Below, piece after piece: positions 55,401 to 63,906 of a stretch of DNA of 64,000 nucleotides (position 1 is the stretch's first letter; each line of letters begins with the position of its first letter). Origin of the DNA: Helicobacter_D sp964464895 (GTDB lineage: Bacteria > Campylobacterota > Campylobacteria > Campylobacterales > Helicobacteraceae); NCBI GenBank assembly GCA_964464895.1, contig CAYXGY010000001.1, forward strand, positions 1 to 64,000, read 5' to 3'. The notes under the pieces were generated by a model, which made no database searches, was not told the origin of the DNA, and worked only from the letters and a program-made list of their open reading frames with translations. The translations under genes and the position numbers were made by a program.

Positions 55401-55865
55401 ACAGATTCTGCCTTTGGTAAATCAGAAGAATTTTTATTCCCAAGAAGTCGCAAAGTGCCTTATTTATGTCTTGCGGATTATTTCAATCCCAAAGGTGATA
55501 TTTGTGCATTGCATTTAGTCTCAAGCGGACACCAACTCGCACCCTTTGAGCAGCAGTTATACAAAGAATCCCAATACCATAAATATTATTTGGTGCATTC
55601 TTTGGGTATGGATTTGGCAGAAGCATTAGCGGATTTTGTGCATATTCGTGTGAGGAAAGAACTTGGGTTAGATTCTCAATGTGGGCAGCGATACTCTTTT
55701 GGTTATCCTGCGTGTCCAGATTTGGCGTTGAGTGAGGGGCTGTTTAGACTCTTGAATCCAGAGGAATTTGGCATTACTCTAAGTCAAACTTATCAAATGA
55801 TGCCAGAGGCTACCACCTCCGCTTTGATTGTGCCACAAAGGGAAGCGAAATATTTTGCGCTTTAG
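52413..55865 (+). CDS. metH: Cobalamin-dependent methionine synthase MetH
   Basis: The protein of about 1150 residues has all four MetH modules: homocysteine-binding with zinc cysteines (GMNCGLGPD and GGCCGTTPEH, about 215-310), pterin-binding (LLIGERSNATGSKAFR, about 335-590), the cobalamin domain with the DxHxxG motif (GDVHDVGKNLV, about 725), and the AdoMet reactivation domain (QRYSFGYPACPDL). It transfers methyl from methyl-THF to homocysteine. I prefer the TTG at 52413, with AAGGCG just upstream; a GTG at 52392 is an in-frame alternative within the DedA gene. Confidence 0.94.
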   Translation: MRIQELLKKRVLILDGAMGTEIQKQAIPTWGENARGEKLEGCSEALNLYASEVIAGIHTSYLQAGANILKTNTFGVMPWVLAEYGLESQCKEIAIRGVQLAKDCIESYRKHALESQQDALFVAASLGPGTKLPSLGHIDYETMFEGYYQCVEGFKEANVDIILLETAQDPLQIKAALHACEAIAPEIPVMVSVTIETNGAMLIGTDITTLFHILEPFSLLSLGMNCGLGPDLARKHLLHLSEVCKFPISIHTNAGLPSNRGGVTFYPMEAEEFSEIEKGFLEIPGVALLGGCCGTTPEHIRLLVQKTKNAIPLPPKGNYQPSVASLFGALELKQEPAPLLIGERSNATGSKAFRELLLAEDYEGALGVGSSQVRSGAHCLDVSVAFAGRDESRDMRELITRYATNIPLPLMPDSTQVNALEIALKLIGGRPIINSANLEDGVEKFDKVAKLAKKFGAVLVCLSIDEQGMCKTFARKVECAKRMMERAVSVHKLREEDIIFDTLTFTIGSGDEEYFTAGIETLKAIQELHRLYPKAGSTLGLSNISFGLSKEGRICLNSVFLHHAILNGLSTAIVNVAHLIPYAQMEKEDIQVCEDLIFNYSRTSEPLYAFIKHFESKAGMQLQNIKEEENLSEEERITKYLINGDLTAMQKILPLAKETISPERIINEILIDAMKVVGEKFGKGEMQLPFVLQSAEVMKKSVDYLNEFLPKKQSKHKTTIVLGTVKGDVHDVGKNLVDIILSNNGFEVINIGIKAELERFLEVIESRKVDCIGMSGLLVKSTLVMKENLEELKNRGITIPIMLGGAALNRNFVEEYCKPNYDGVIFYCKDAFDSVAAMQIIQSGDFSDLTLPSQRVRSKTSEAESRKESRLAQKLVKQNAQDSKPLPTQCELSFEYPTHQVPFLGRKVLSLNEKEIEEVFGLIDKDLLFKHRWGYSKLKKDEYLELKKRELEPMFEVLKQELITQGIFAPIVLYGYFHTRTKKPQNLEEGLILELSTDSAFGKSEEFLFPRSRKVPYLCLADYFNPKGDICALHLVSSGHQLAPFEQQLYKESQYHKYYLVHSLGMDLAEALADFVHIRVRKELGLDSQCGQRYSFGYPACPDLALSEGLFRLLNPEEFGITLSQTYQMMPEATTSALIVPQREAKYFAL

Positions 55866-55895
55866 AATCTCGCTTCATTGTGAGGGTTTCTCTTG

Positions 55896-55928
55896 TGTCA
55901 TTGTGAGCATAGCGAAGTAATCCATAAT
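55896..55928. repeat. Dispersed intergenic repeat, copy B
   Basis: GTGTCATTGTGAGCATAGCG then AAGTAATCCATAAT. It nearly matches copy C at 57585 (one gap, two substitutions). It lies between metH and the porin gene. The following sequence to about 56010 (GATTGCCACG, AATCTTGCAA) may belong to the same degenerate element. Confidence 0.6.
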
Positions 55929-56011
55929 TTTTTCTCAATATTGGAATATTTTGTGTCCGCTTGGTGATAGATTGCCACGCAAGGACAAGAAATCTTGCAA
56001 TACCGCACCTC

Positions 56012-56050
56012 TTGACATAGATTTTAAGTAGATTTTAAGTAGATTTTAAG
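56012..56050 (+). promoter_or_regulatory. TTGACA box followed by three perfect 11-bp repeats upstream of the porin gene
   Basis: A consensus TTGACA (56012-56017) is directly followed by TAGATTTTAAG repeated three times without mismatch (56018-56050), ending 40 bases before the porin ATG. Each unit is about one helical turn of DNA. If this is the porin promoter, the number of units sets the spacing between promoter or operator elements. No TATAAT is present at the standard distance. Confidence 0.55.
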
Positions 56051-56090
56051 TAAAGTTCCATTTTCTTAAACGTACCAATAAGGAGTAAGA

Positions 56091-57506
56091 ATGAAATTTT
56101 TAAAGCTTAGCTTAGCAGCCTGTGTCGCAATATGTGGAATCGCTAGCACAGCAAGCGCAGAAAGTTCGTTGGAGGAAGTTATTAAAGGGGTAGATGTAAG
56201 CGGTTTGATTCGTTATCGTTACCGAGATGATAGATACACTGATAAGGATTATGTCCGTGATAACTCCGATAGAGGAAATGCAAGACATCAATGGCGTGCA
56301 GAAGCGTTATTCAAAGTACCTGTAACAGAAGCAGTATCTTTGAATGCTAGTGTGCGCTACCACAACCCAGAGCAAAATGTGAATCACGGAAAGGGATTGT
56401 ATGATGGCAATGGAAACCTCACGAATCCATTTTCGGGTAAAGGACTTGGTGCAGGTAAAGATAGTAGCTTTGGTGTAGGTGAAGCTAACGTTGTATTCAC
56501 TCCAAATTCTACAAGCACTACCGTTAAAATTGGTAAAATGATTCTTACTACTCCACTAAATGACCCATTAGACGATAGAGGAACAGGGATTTTGGCAATC
56601 AATTCGGATTTGAATCATTGGACTTTTGTCGGTGGAGCATTTGATTCTTGGAGTATTGATGATTTCCAAGCGGGTTATGTAGATCCTGTAACAGGCACTA
56701 ATAATGGTGGCTCTATCACCAAGCCACTCTATACGCTTGCTGCATTAGGTAACTATGAAACAGAAGTGGGTAATATAGATGCACAATTCTGGGGATTTAA
56801 AATCACCGATATTTTAGAGAGTGGAATGTTCACACAATTAGGATTTAGCAATAGCTTATTCCATATTGCAGGACAATATGCTTTTGCGGTATTGGATAAT
56901 GAACCTGAAAATCCTTTAGCAACTGCAGCTTATGGTGATAGAGTGCGCGGAGGAGCAGACCTTTATACTTTAGAAGCAGGAATGAGATTCCATGACTTTG
57001 AAGTGCCATTGTTTTTCAAAGTGGGTTATATGGGTAACTCCAAAGATTCCTATGCAGTTTCTTTAGATAATGAGGGTGCATTCAATAAAGCAGGACAAAT
57101 TTGGTTTGAAAACGATGCCACAGGTGTAAGCATTTCTACATTGCCAATTCAAGGACAGTCTATGCCTATGCTCGCAGGACGTGAGAGCAATTCATTGAGC
57201 GTCATCTATGCTAACTTAGGGTATGATATTTTCGAGAATCTCTCTATAAGCATTGATTATGTTATGGGAACAAATGAGCTAACTTATGTTGGTAACAATA
57301 AAGGCGATATTGATTTCCAAGAAATCACACCTACAGTGAAATGGCAATATAACTCTAACTTGTCTTTAAGCGCGTTTTATGCAATGCTAACTACTGATAG
57401 AGATAGAACTGTTATGCCTCATTTTGATGGTACAAGTGCTACTCCTGGTACTGCTGATTCTGAAGACAGAAATCGTTTGCAAATCGAAGTGCGCTATACT
57501 TTCTAA
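56091..57506 (+). CDS. Major outer membrane porin (Campylobacter MOMP family)
   Basis: The 471-residue protein has a signal peptide (1-23, cleavage after ASA in STASAESS), then a beta-barrel pattern of alternating residues, starting DVSGLIRYRYRDDRY, and ends with the outer-membrane C-terminal phenylalanine (EVRYTF). The N-terminal mature segment (SLEEVIKGVDVSGLIRYRY) is typical of Campylobacterota MOMP/porA porins. It forms a trimeric channel and is often the most abundant surface protein. ATG start behind AAGGAGTAAG. The upstream triple repeat suggests regulation, and a large structured hairpin follows. Confidence 0.9.
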   Translation: MKFLKLSLAACVAICGIASTASAESSLEEVIKGVDVSGLIRYRYRDDRYTDKDYVRDNSDRGNARHQWRAEALFKVPVTEAVSLNASVRYHNPEQNVNHGKGLYDGNGNLTNPFSGKGLGAGKDSSFGVGEANVVFTPNSTSTTVKIGKMILTTPLNDPLDDRGTGILAINSDLNHWTFVGGAFDSWSIDDFQAGYVDPVTGTNNGGSITKPLYTLAALGNYETEVGNIDAQFWGFKITDILESGMFTQLGFSNSLFHIAGQYAFAVLDNEPENPLATAAYGDRVRGGADLYTLEAGMRFHDFEVPLFFKVGYMGNSKDSYAVSLDNEGAFNKAGQIWFENDATGVSISTLPIQGQSMPMLAGRESNSLSVIYANLGYDIFENLSISIDYVMGTNELTYVGNNKGDIDFQEITPTVKWQYNSNLSLSAFYAMLTTDRDRTVMPHFDGTSATPGTADSEDRNRLQIEVRYTF

Positions 57507-57529
57507 TGCCTCTTTATCCTTTGGGTTGG

Positions 57530-57586
57530 AAGTTAGGGATTGCTTGATTCCTTGTGAATCTCGCAATCCATAGCAACTAACTTTTG
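57530..57586 (+). terminator. Nested hairpin after the porin gene
   Basis: Three stems nest: AAGTTAG (57530-57536) with CTAACTT (57577-57583), GGATTGC (57537-57543) with GCAATCC (57563-57569), and an inner GATTC/GAATC. The outer stem ends in TTTT. It likely terminates and stabilises the abundant porin mRNA. Confidence 0.65.
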
Positions 57587-57772
57587 TCATTGCGAACATA
57601 GGCGAAGTAATCCATAATCTTGTATATTTGTAATTTTCTTATCACCTCTACCTTTAGTTGAAATAATCTAAAATCTCGCCATAATCTTAATTTTGCGATT
57701 CTATTGTTAATTTTAATTTGTGTAATGTTATAGAATGCTATGCAAATTTAAAAGCTTACTTGTAATGACGCA
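57585..57772. repeat. Dispersed intergenic repeat, copy C with inverted end
   Basis: The copy begins TGTCATTGCGAACATAGGCG then AAGTAATCCATAAT (57585-57618). At 57759-57772 lies CTTGTAATGACGCA, an inverted form of the starting GTCATT; the same 14 bases occur at 41-54. The gap of 421 bases between the porin and penicillin-binding protein genes holds this element and the nested hairpin, and no open frame was supported. Confidence 0.5.
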
Positions 57773-57927
57773 GTAGAATTTAATGTATTTCCACGAAGTC
57801 TTACGATTCTTTGCGACGATTAGGTGTAGAATTGCATTGTTTAAAACTCGTCTTTAGAATTTCTATGTTAAAATCTAAAAGTTTTTTATTTTTAGGGAAT
57901 CTATGTCTATGAGTTTATGAGGAGTTT

Positions 57928-59880
57928 ATGAGTTTTATTAAGAGTTTTATAAAAATTTTTTTGAGAATCCTAGCTGTTTTTGGAGTTGTTTTCGGCATTG
58001 GAATCGTGATTTTTGTTGTGCAAATTTATTCTGAAATTCGTAATGATACGGATAAAATCATTCATTATCAGCCACCGATTGCAACACAAATCTTTGATAG
58101 ACAAGAACGATTAATCGCCAATATTTTTGACAAGGAATTTAGATTTTATGCGACTTTTGAGGAGATTCCTCCGCGCGTAGTCGAGGCTCTTTTGGCGATT
58201 GAGGATACTTTATTCTTTGAGCACCCTGGTGTGAATGTTGATGCGATTGCAAGAGCAATGCTTAAAAACATTAAAAATGCCCGCTATGCAGAGGGTGGAA
58301 GCACGATTACGCAGCAGTTGATTAAGAATATTGCTTTGACGCGTGAAAAAACGATTGAAAGAAAGATAAAAGAGTTTCTTTTAGCATTGCGTTTAGAGAC
58401 AATCTTAACCAAAGAAAAAATCCTAGAAGTTTATTTGAATCATACTTATTTCGGGCACGGATTCTATGGAATCAGAACTGCGGCACTTGGGTATTTTCGT
58501 AAAAATATGGAAGATTTGACGCTAAAGGAAATTGCAATGCTAGTTTCTTTGCCACGCGCACCGAGTTTTTATGACCCGACAAAAAACTATGATTTCTCTT
58601 TGGGGCGCGCAAATAATGTCTTACAAAGAATGTATGAAGTGGGTTGGATTTCTCAAGAAGTGTTAGATTCTGGGCTTAGCGAGCAGCCTAAAGTCTATAA
58701 TGATACATTAACCCAAAATGTCGCACCCTATGTAGTAGATGAGGTGCAGCGGCAATTAGCGGGCTTAGAGGACTTAAAAACCGCAGGTTACAAGATTTAT
58801 CTAAACATTGATTTGGATTATCAAGACATTGCGCAAGAGGCATTGTATTTTGGCTATGAGCAGATTTTATCGCGTCATAAAGGGAATGAGGATTTAAAAG
58901 AAAAATTAAATGGTGCCTTTGTCGTGCTAGAGAACAAAACAGGAAAGATTCTCGCACTTGTTGGGGGTGTGGATTATCAAAAAAGTAATTTTTCTCGCGC
59001 AACACAGAGTAAGAGACAAATCGGCAGTAGCGTCAAGCCCTTTTTATATCTTAGTGCAATCAATTCGGGTTTGGCGCAGAACTATCAGATTCCAGACATC
59101 GCGCGTACCTATGAGTATAGGGTAGGAAATGTGCGCAAGAAGTGGCAACCCAAAAATTATGGGAATTCTTTGAATGGTTTTATCTCGCTCAAAACTGCTT
59201 TGACGAAATCATTGAATTTGGCGACTATTAATCTTGTTCAGGAAGTGGGATTTGATAGAATCTACAACGAAATTTTGGGGTATGGATTTGAAAATGTGCC
59301 AAAAGATTTGACGATTTCATTGGGAAGTTTTGGGGTTTCTCCATTGGATATGGCAAAGAATTTTATGGTATTTTCAAACTATGGCAAAGTTATCACTCCA
59401 ATGCTTATAGATAGAATCGTGGATATGCGGGGAGATGTAGCGTATTTTAGTGGCGAAGAACGTGAGTTGAGTAAGCCCAAGCAAAGTTTTTTGATTGTGG
59501 ATATTTTGCAAAATGTTATTAATGTGGGCACAGGGAAACGCGCAAAAGTAGAGGGTATTGAGTTGGCAGGGAAAACAGGAACGACAAACGATAATGTAGA
59601 TGCGTGGTTTTGTGGATTTTCCCCTAGTATTGAAGCAATTGTGTGGTATGGCAAGGACGATAATACATCTATGGGTTATAGTGAAACAGGAGGTATCGCA
59701 CCTACACCCGCTTTTGCTTATTTCTTTGATAAAATCCTAGAAATTGACCCCGGATTGGAGCGTAAGTTCGTCATACCTGATGGTGTGCAAAGTCGTATAG
59801 TGGATGGTGAGAGGGTTTATTATACCGATGAATCCCCGATTAAATATCAGCCAAAAGTCAATGATGCGATTATTTTTTGA
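57928..59880 (+). CDS. Class A penicillin-binding protein (PBP1A-type)
   Basis: The 650-residue bifunctional protein has an N-terminal membrane helix (about 10-30), a GT51 glycosyltransferase domain with EDTLFFEHPGV and EGGSTITQQLIKN, and a transpeptidase domain with the serine motif SSVK, SLN in TKSLNLATINL and KTG in AGKTGTTNDN. It polymerises and cross-links peptidoglycan in the periplasm. ATG start behind GAGGAG. It is followed 23 bases later by the MsbA-type gene. Confidence 0.94.
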   Translation: MSFIKSFIKIFLRILAVFGVVFGIGIVIFVVQIYSEIRNDTDKIIHYQPPIATQIFDRQERLIANIFDKEFRFYATFEEIPPRVVEALLAIEDTLFFEHPGVNVDAIARAMLKNIKNARYAEGGSTITQQLIKNIALTREKTIERKIKEFLLALRLETILTKEKILEVYLNHTYFGHGFYGIRTAALGYFRKNMEDLTLKEIAMLVSLPRAPSFYDPTKNYDFSLGRANNVLQRMYEVGWISQEVLDSGLSEQPKVYNDTLTQNVAPYVVDEVQRQLAGLEDLKTAGYKIYLNIDLDYQDIAQEALYFGYEQILSRHKGNEDLKEKLNGAFVVLENKTGKILALVGGVDYQKSNFSRATQSKRQIGSSVKPFLYLSAINSGLAQNYQIPDIARTYEYRVGNVRKKWQPKNYGNSLNGFISLKTALTKSLNLATINLVQEVGFDRIYNEILGYGFENVPKDLTISLGSFGVSPLDMAKNFMVFSNYGKVITPMLIDRIVDMRGDVAYFSGEERELSKPKQSFLIVDILQNVINVGTGKRAKVEGIELAGKTGTTNDNVDAWFCGFSPSIEAIVWYGKDDNTSMGYSETGGIAPTPAFAYFFDKILEIDPGLERKFVIPDGVQSRIVDGERVYYTDESPIKYQPKVNDAIIF

Positions 59881-59903
59881 TATAAATTATTAAAGGAAAT
59901 GGT

Positions 59904-61607
59904 TTGAAGCAATTTTTTATACGTTTATTTCCTTATATGAAATCCCATAAATTATATTTTTTCTATGCCATTATTGGTGTAATTTTGACTTCAAGCGCAA
60001 CTGCTGCGAGTGCGTATCTTGTCAAACCTGTTTTAGACGAAATTTTCATTCAAAAAGATGTAACATTATTAAACATATTACCCTTTTTAATTACATTGGC
60101 ATATTTTGCTAAGGGAGCTGGCTCATATATTCAAACCTACTGTATGAATTTTGTGGGACAAAGTATTGTGCGTCAGTTTCAGGAAAAACTTTTAGAAAAA
60201 ATCTTGACTTTTGAAATGGAGTTTTTTAATCGTTATCATAGAGGGGAATTGATTTCGCGCATTACAGGAGATATTGGAGCAATACGCAATGCAGTTTCAA
60301 GTTATTTTGTTGAAGCGGTTAAAAATGGATTAACAATCATTGGACTTATAGCCGTTATTATTTATCAAAGCCCAGAATTAGCGTTTTATGGACTTGTCGT
60401 AATGCCTTTGGCTCTATATCCTATCTCAAGAATCGCAAAGAGTTTGAAGAAAAGCGGGCGAAAAATGCAAGAAAAACAAGCAGATTTGCATTCTAAGTTG
60501 CTAGAGATTTTTAATAATATAGAATTAATCAAGGCAAGTGCGGGCGAAAAAATGGAATGCAAGCAGTTTGTAAATCATACGCAGGAATTATTCAAGATTT
60601 TTATGAAAAATTTACGCGTTTCTATCCTAACTTCTCCTCTAATGGAGACTTTAGGCTCTATTGCGGTCGCTGTAGTGGTTATCATTGGCGGACACAAGGT
60701 AATTAATGATGAGATTTCCACAGGAGCGTTTTTTTCTTTTGTAACAGCGTTGTTTATGCTCTATACACCTTTTAAGACTTTGAATAGTTTGTATGGTAAT
60801 ATTCAAATTGCTTTTGTGGCTTGGGATAGAATCTCTGAATTGCTAGATAGACGCCCAAGAATCCAAGATGGAGAGAAAAAACTAAAAGAGCAGATACAAA
60901 AGGTTACATTTAAAAATGTAGATTTATTCTATCAAGAAAAGCAAGCATTAAACAATATTAATTTAGAAATCAAACGTGGAGAAAGCATTGCGCTTGTTGG
61001 TAGTAGTGGAGGAGGCAAGAGTTCATTTGTCAATTTGCTTTTGCGTCTCTATGAGCCAAATTGTGGAGAAGTGAGTATTAATGAGACAAATATTCAGGAT
61101 TTTACACAAGAGAGTTTGCGTTCAAAAATCGCAATTGTAACGCAGAGAATTTTTATTTTTAATGATAGTATTGCCCAAAACATTGCTTATGGCAGTGAAA
61201 TGGACGAAGAAAAAGTCAAGATTGCTTTGCGACAAGCAAGAATCTTGGAATATGTGGAATCGCTGCCGAATGGTATCCATACAATGTTAGATGAGTTTGG
61301 TGCAAATTTGAGCGGGGGTCAGCGGCAGAGAATCGCCATTGCGCGCGCACTTTACAAAAATCCAGAGATTTTGATTTTAGATGAAGCTACAAGTGCATTA
61401 GATAACAAAACAGAAGAAGAATTTAGGGAAGCATTGAGTGATTTGCTTGCGGATAGGATTGTGATTATTATTGCTCATAGATTCTCCACGGTTTCATTGG
61501 CGCAAAGAATCTACTTCTTCCAAAAAGGAAAAATCATTGCTAGTGGAACCCAAGCAGAATTGTTTGAAAAATGCGAATCCTTTAGAGAATATTATAAAAC
61601 TATTTAA
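59904..61607 (+). CDS. msbA: MsbA-type lipid A ABC exporter
   Basis: The 567-residue half-transporter has six N-terminal helices (about 15-310) and a C-terminal ATPase domain with Walker A GSSGGGKSSF, signature LSGGQRQRIAIARAL, Walker B ILILDEATSALD and switch His in IIAHRFSTVS. It should flip core-lipid A from the inner to the outer leaflet of the inner membrane. The start is TTG behind AAAGGAAATGG. Other substrates, such as other lipids, remain possible for this family. Confidence 0.85.
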   Translation: MKQFFIRLFPYMKSHKLYFFYAIIGVILTSSATAASAYLVKPVLDEIFIQKDVTLLNILPFLITLAYFAKGAGSYIQTYCMNFVGQSIVRQFQEKLLEKILTFEMEFFNRYHRGELISRITGDIGAIRNAVSSYFVEAVKNGLTIIGLIAVIIYQSPELAFYGLVVMPLALYPISRIAKSLKKSGRKMQEKQADLHSKLLEIFNNIELIKASAGEKMECKQFVNHTQELFKIFMKNLRVSILTSPLMETLGSIAVAVVVIIGGHKVINDEISTGAFFSFVTALFMLYTPFKTLNSLYGNIQIAFVAWDRISELLDRRPRIQDGEKKLKEQIQKVTFKNVDLFYQEKQALNNINLEIKRGESIALVGSSGGGKSSFVNLLLRLYEPNCGEVSINETNIQDFTQESLRSKIAIVTQRIFIFNDSIAQNIAYGSEMDEEKVKIALRQARILEYVESLPNGIHTMLDEFGANLSGGQRQRIAIARALYKNPEILILDEATSALDNKTEEEFREALSDLLADRIVIIIAHRFSTVSLAQRIYFFQKGKIIASGTQAELFEKCESFREYYKTI

Positions 61608-61627
61608 AACTTTTATGTGCTTTATGT

Positions 61628-61633
61628 TATAAT
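61628..61633 (+). promoter_or_regulatory. Probable -10 box of cheV
   Basis: TATAAT (in ATGTTATAATAG) lies about 30 bases before the cheV ATG at 61664, within the 56-base gap after msbA. Confidence 0.5.
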
Positions 61634-61663
61634 AGCGGAAATTTTTAAATTTAAGGTTTGGAA

Positions 61664-62623
61664 ATGTCAAATTTGTCCAATGTTGATCAAATAACCAATT
61701 TACACAGAAACAACGAATTGCAACTCTTATGCTTTAGGCTTGAAAAAGATAAAGATTTGTATGCAGTCAATGTGTTTAAAATCCGTGAAGTTGTCAAATA
61801 TCGTGGAGAAATCACGGTGGTTTCTCACGAGGGAAGCTCATTAGTAGAGGGATTGATTACGATTCGTGAGCTTACGATTCCTTTAATTGATTTGCGTAAA
61901 TGGTTTTATTATGATTCAAGAGATAAATCTAAAAATCTTGAGCCTTATGCGATTACACGTAGTCCCGGTGATGACGAAGTGATTATGATTTGTGAATTTT
62001 CTAAATGGACGGTAGGGGTTAAAATCTATGAAGCAGATAGAATCCTAAACAAAAAATGGACAGAGATTGAACAAAGTGCAGGAATTGGTAATTCCGGATT
62101 AAATAGCAAGCTTGTTAGTAGAACGCGTTATTTTGATGGACGTTTGGTGCAAGTAGTGGATATTGAAAAAATGCTTGTAGATGTATTCCCTTGGATTGAA
62201 ACTGAGAAAAACGATGAGATGAATAAGATTAAGCAAATTATCACTAGCAAGGAAGTCTTACTTGCAGACGATTCGCCAAGTGTTATCCGAACAATGCAGA
62301 ACATTCTTAAGAAGATCGGTGTGGAGCACAAGACTTTCGTGAATGGGCAAAAACTGCTAGATTATGTTTTTGCTGACGGGACAGATATTTCTAAAATCGG
62401 GATTATTATTACAGACTTGGAAATGCCAGAGGCAAGTGGGTTTGAAGTCATTAAACAAATCAAAGCCAATGCACTCACCTCTAAGATTCCTGTTGTCGTC
62501 AATTCCTCTATGAGTGGAAGTAGCAATGAAGATATGGCGCGCTCACTCAATGCAGATGAATTTATTTCTAAATCTAATCCGGTAGAAGTAGAGGACGCTT
62601 TAAGACGTTTTATGCTGAAATAA
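61664..62623 (+). CDS. cheV: Chemotaxis coupling protein CheV
   Basis: The protein of about 319 residues fuses a CheW-like domain (LLCFRLEKDKDLYAVNVFKIREVV, about 20-165) to a receiver domain (KEVLLADDSPSVIRTMQNIL, phospho-acceptor Asp in IIITDLEMPEASGFE, about 190-319). CheV couples receptors to CheA and can be phosphorylated, allowing adaptation. Helicobacters carry several CheV copies; I cannot say which one this is. The start ATG at 61664 has AAGG upstream; a TTG at 61658 is also possible. Confidence 0.92.
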   Translation: MSNLSNVDQITNLHRNNELQLLCFRLEKDKDLYAVNVFKIREVVKYRGEITVVSHEGSSLVEGLITIRELTIPLIDLRKWFYYDSRDKSKNLEPYAITRSPGDDEVIMICEFSKWTVGVKIYEADRILNKKWTEIEQSAGIGNSGLNSKLVSRTRYFDGRLVQVVDIEKMLVDVFPWIETEKNDEMNKIKQIITSKEVLLADDSPSVIRTMQNILKKIGVEHKTFVNGQKLLDYVFADGTDISKIGIIITDLEMPEASGFEVIKQIKANALTSKIPVVVNSSMSGSSNEDMARSLNADEFISKSNPVEVEDALRRFMLK

Positions 62624-62720
62624 TCTCCCCTCAAGTCTTTTGGCTTGACTTCTTTTATCAATGATTCTCCCCTTATTATTGCAGGGTTCTTTGTTTTTTA
62701 TTCAGAATGAAAATATTAAT

Positions 62721-63809
62721 TTAGGAGATTTTGGGGAGAGAATTTAGTAAAGCAAATTCCCCAAAAGGCAAGATTTGGTAAGGTGTGCCTAAATTCTCAC
62801 CAGATTCTTTATGGTTGAGTGTTAGGATTAAAAAAGAATCGCAAAATTCACGCTCTTTGGTAATTTTATACAAATGTTTTTCAAGAATAGAGGGCTGAAT
62901 GAAAGGCACACAAAGAATCCCGATAGAGAGGTTGGGTAAATAAAAGTCTAGCTTATCAGTATAAAAGATTGTTTCTTTGAAGTGGTAGAGTAGTTCTAAA
63001 AATATCATATTTTCAAACAACAAGGCAAAATTTCGTTCATAAGAAATAGCGTTTTTAAGCGTAAAATCCCAAAAATATAATTTTTTTGGTGCGGATTCGT
63101 GTTCAAATTTTGAAAGCCAAAACAATATTTTGCTTGCATTTAAATCCTTGCAGTACTCATAAAATCTATCTTTTGAGAGCCTCCCCTCTTTTTTGAGCTT
63201 GGTAAAGATTTGGTGCATAGAAACTTTTTGCCCTAAATGTGAAATAAGATTCTGCAAAATCCAAAAATTGCTAGAATCCCCCGCAAGAATCTTTAAAAAT
63301 TCTCCCTTTTTGTATTCGTTTAAATGCTCTAGTAGATTACCGAATTTTAGATACAAGTTTAAGCTCTCCTCCATAGGCATTTTACGTATTTTTGTCCATT
63401 CTTGAAAAGTAATGGGTGGAATCTCTAAAAGAGAATAATCCTTATGAATCAAAGGGGATTTCGAAATGATTGTAATGCGTGGTGTATGGGCAATGCAGTC
63501 GAGTAGGGCAGGCGAAAAGAGAGAGGGGTTAAAATGGTCAATAATCAAAAGTTCAATCTTTTCCTTTTGGAGAAAAGTTGGTAAGGATTCTAAAATTTTG
63601 TAGGGATTTAGCCTAGAATCACTTAGGTTTAAATACATTTTCTTGAGTGTGTTAAATTCTGCCTGTGCATAATAAGTGAAAACAGCTTCTGTCTTGCCAA
63701 TGCCTCTTGCGCCATATACGCAAGTTTTCTTGTCTAAAGTGAAAGATAGGTTGCGGTGAGTTTTGCTTAAATGTTTAGGATAGGATTCCAAGATTCTTTC
63801 TAATTCCAT
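62721..63809 (-). CDS. AAA-type ATPase of the DUF4143-like group
   Basis: The protein of about 362 residues has Walker A YGARGIGKTEAV (about 38-49), a Walker B-like IELLIIDHF (about 92-100) and a C-terminal domain with a nuclease-fold-like pattern (FENMIFLELLYHF..FYTDKLDFYLPN), as in the AAA_14/DUF4143 group. The cellular role is unknown. The ATG at 63809 has AAGGTG upstream and is preferred over a start at 63833. It is divergent from the response regulator gene. Confidence 0.75.
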   Translation of the reverse strand: MELERILESYPKHLSKTHRNLSFTLDKKTCVYGARGIGKTEAVFTYYAQAEFNTLKKMYLNLSDSRLNPYKILESLPTFLQKEKIELLIIDHFNPSLFSPALLDCIAHTPRITIISKSPLIHKDYSLLEIPPITFQEWTKIRKMPMEESLNLYLKFGNLLEHLNEYKKGEFLKILAGDSSNFWILQNLISHLGQKVSMHQIFTKLKKEGRLSKDRFYEYCKDLNASKILFWLSKFEHESAPKKLYFWDFTLKNAISYERNFALLFENMIFLELLYHFKETIFYTDKLDFYLPNLSIGILCVPFIQPSILEKHLYKITKEREFCDSFLILTLNHKESGENLGTPYQILPFGEFALLNSLPKIS

Positions 63810-63878
63810 ACCGCACCTTTTTATTTTAATCACAAAATTATAACATACAGAAATGCGATTGATACGCTTTGCTTATGG

Positions 63879-63884
63879 TATAAT
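63879..63884 (+). promoter_or_regulatory. Probable -10 box of the response regulator gene
   Basis: TATAAT in TATGGTATAATCTTGCG, 23 bases before the ATG at 63907. Confidence 0.5.
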
Positions 63885-63906
63885 CTTGCGAATAAAAGGA
63901 AAAGAA

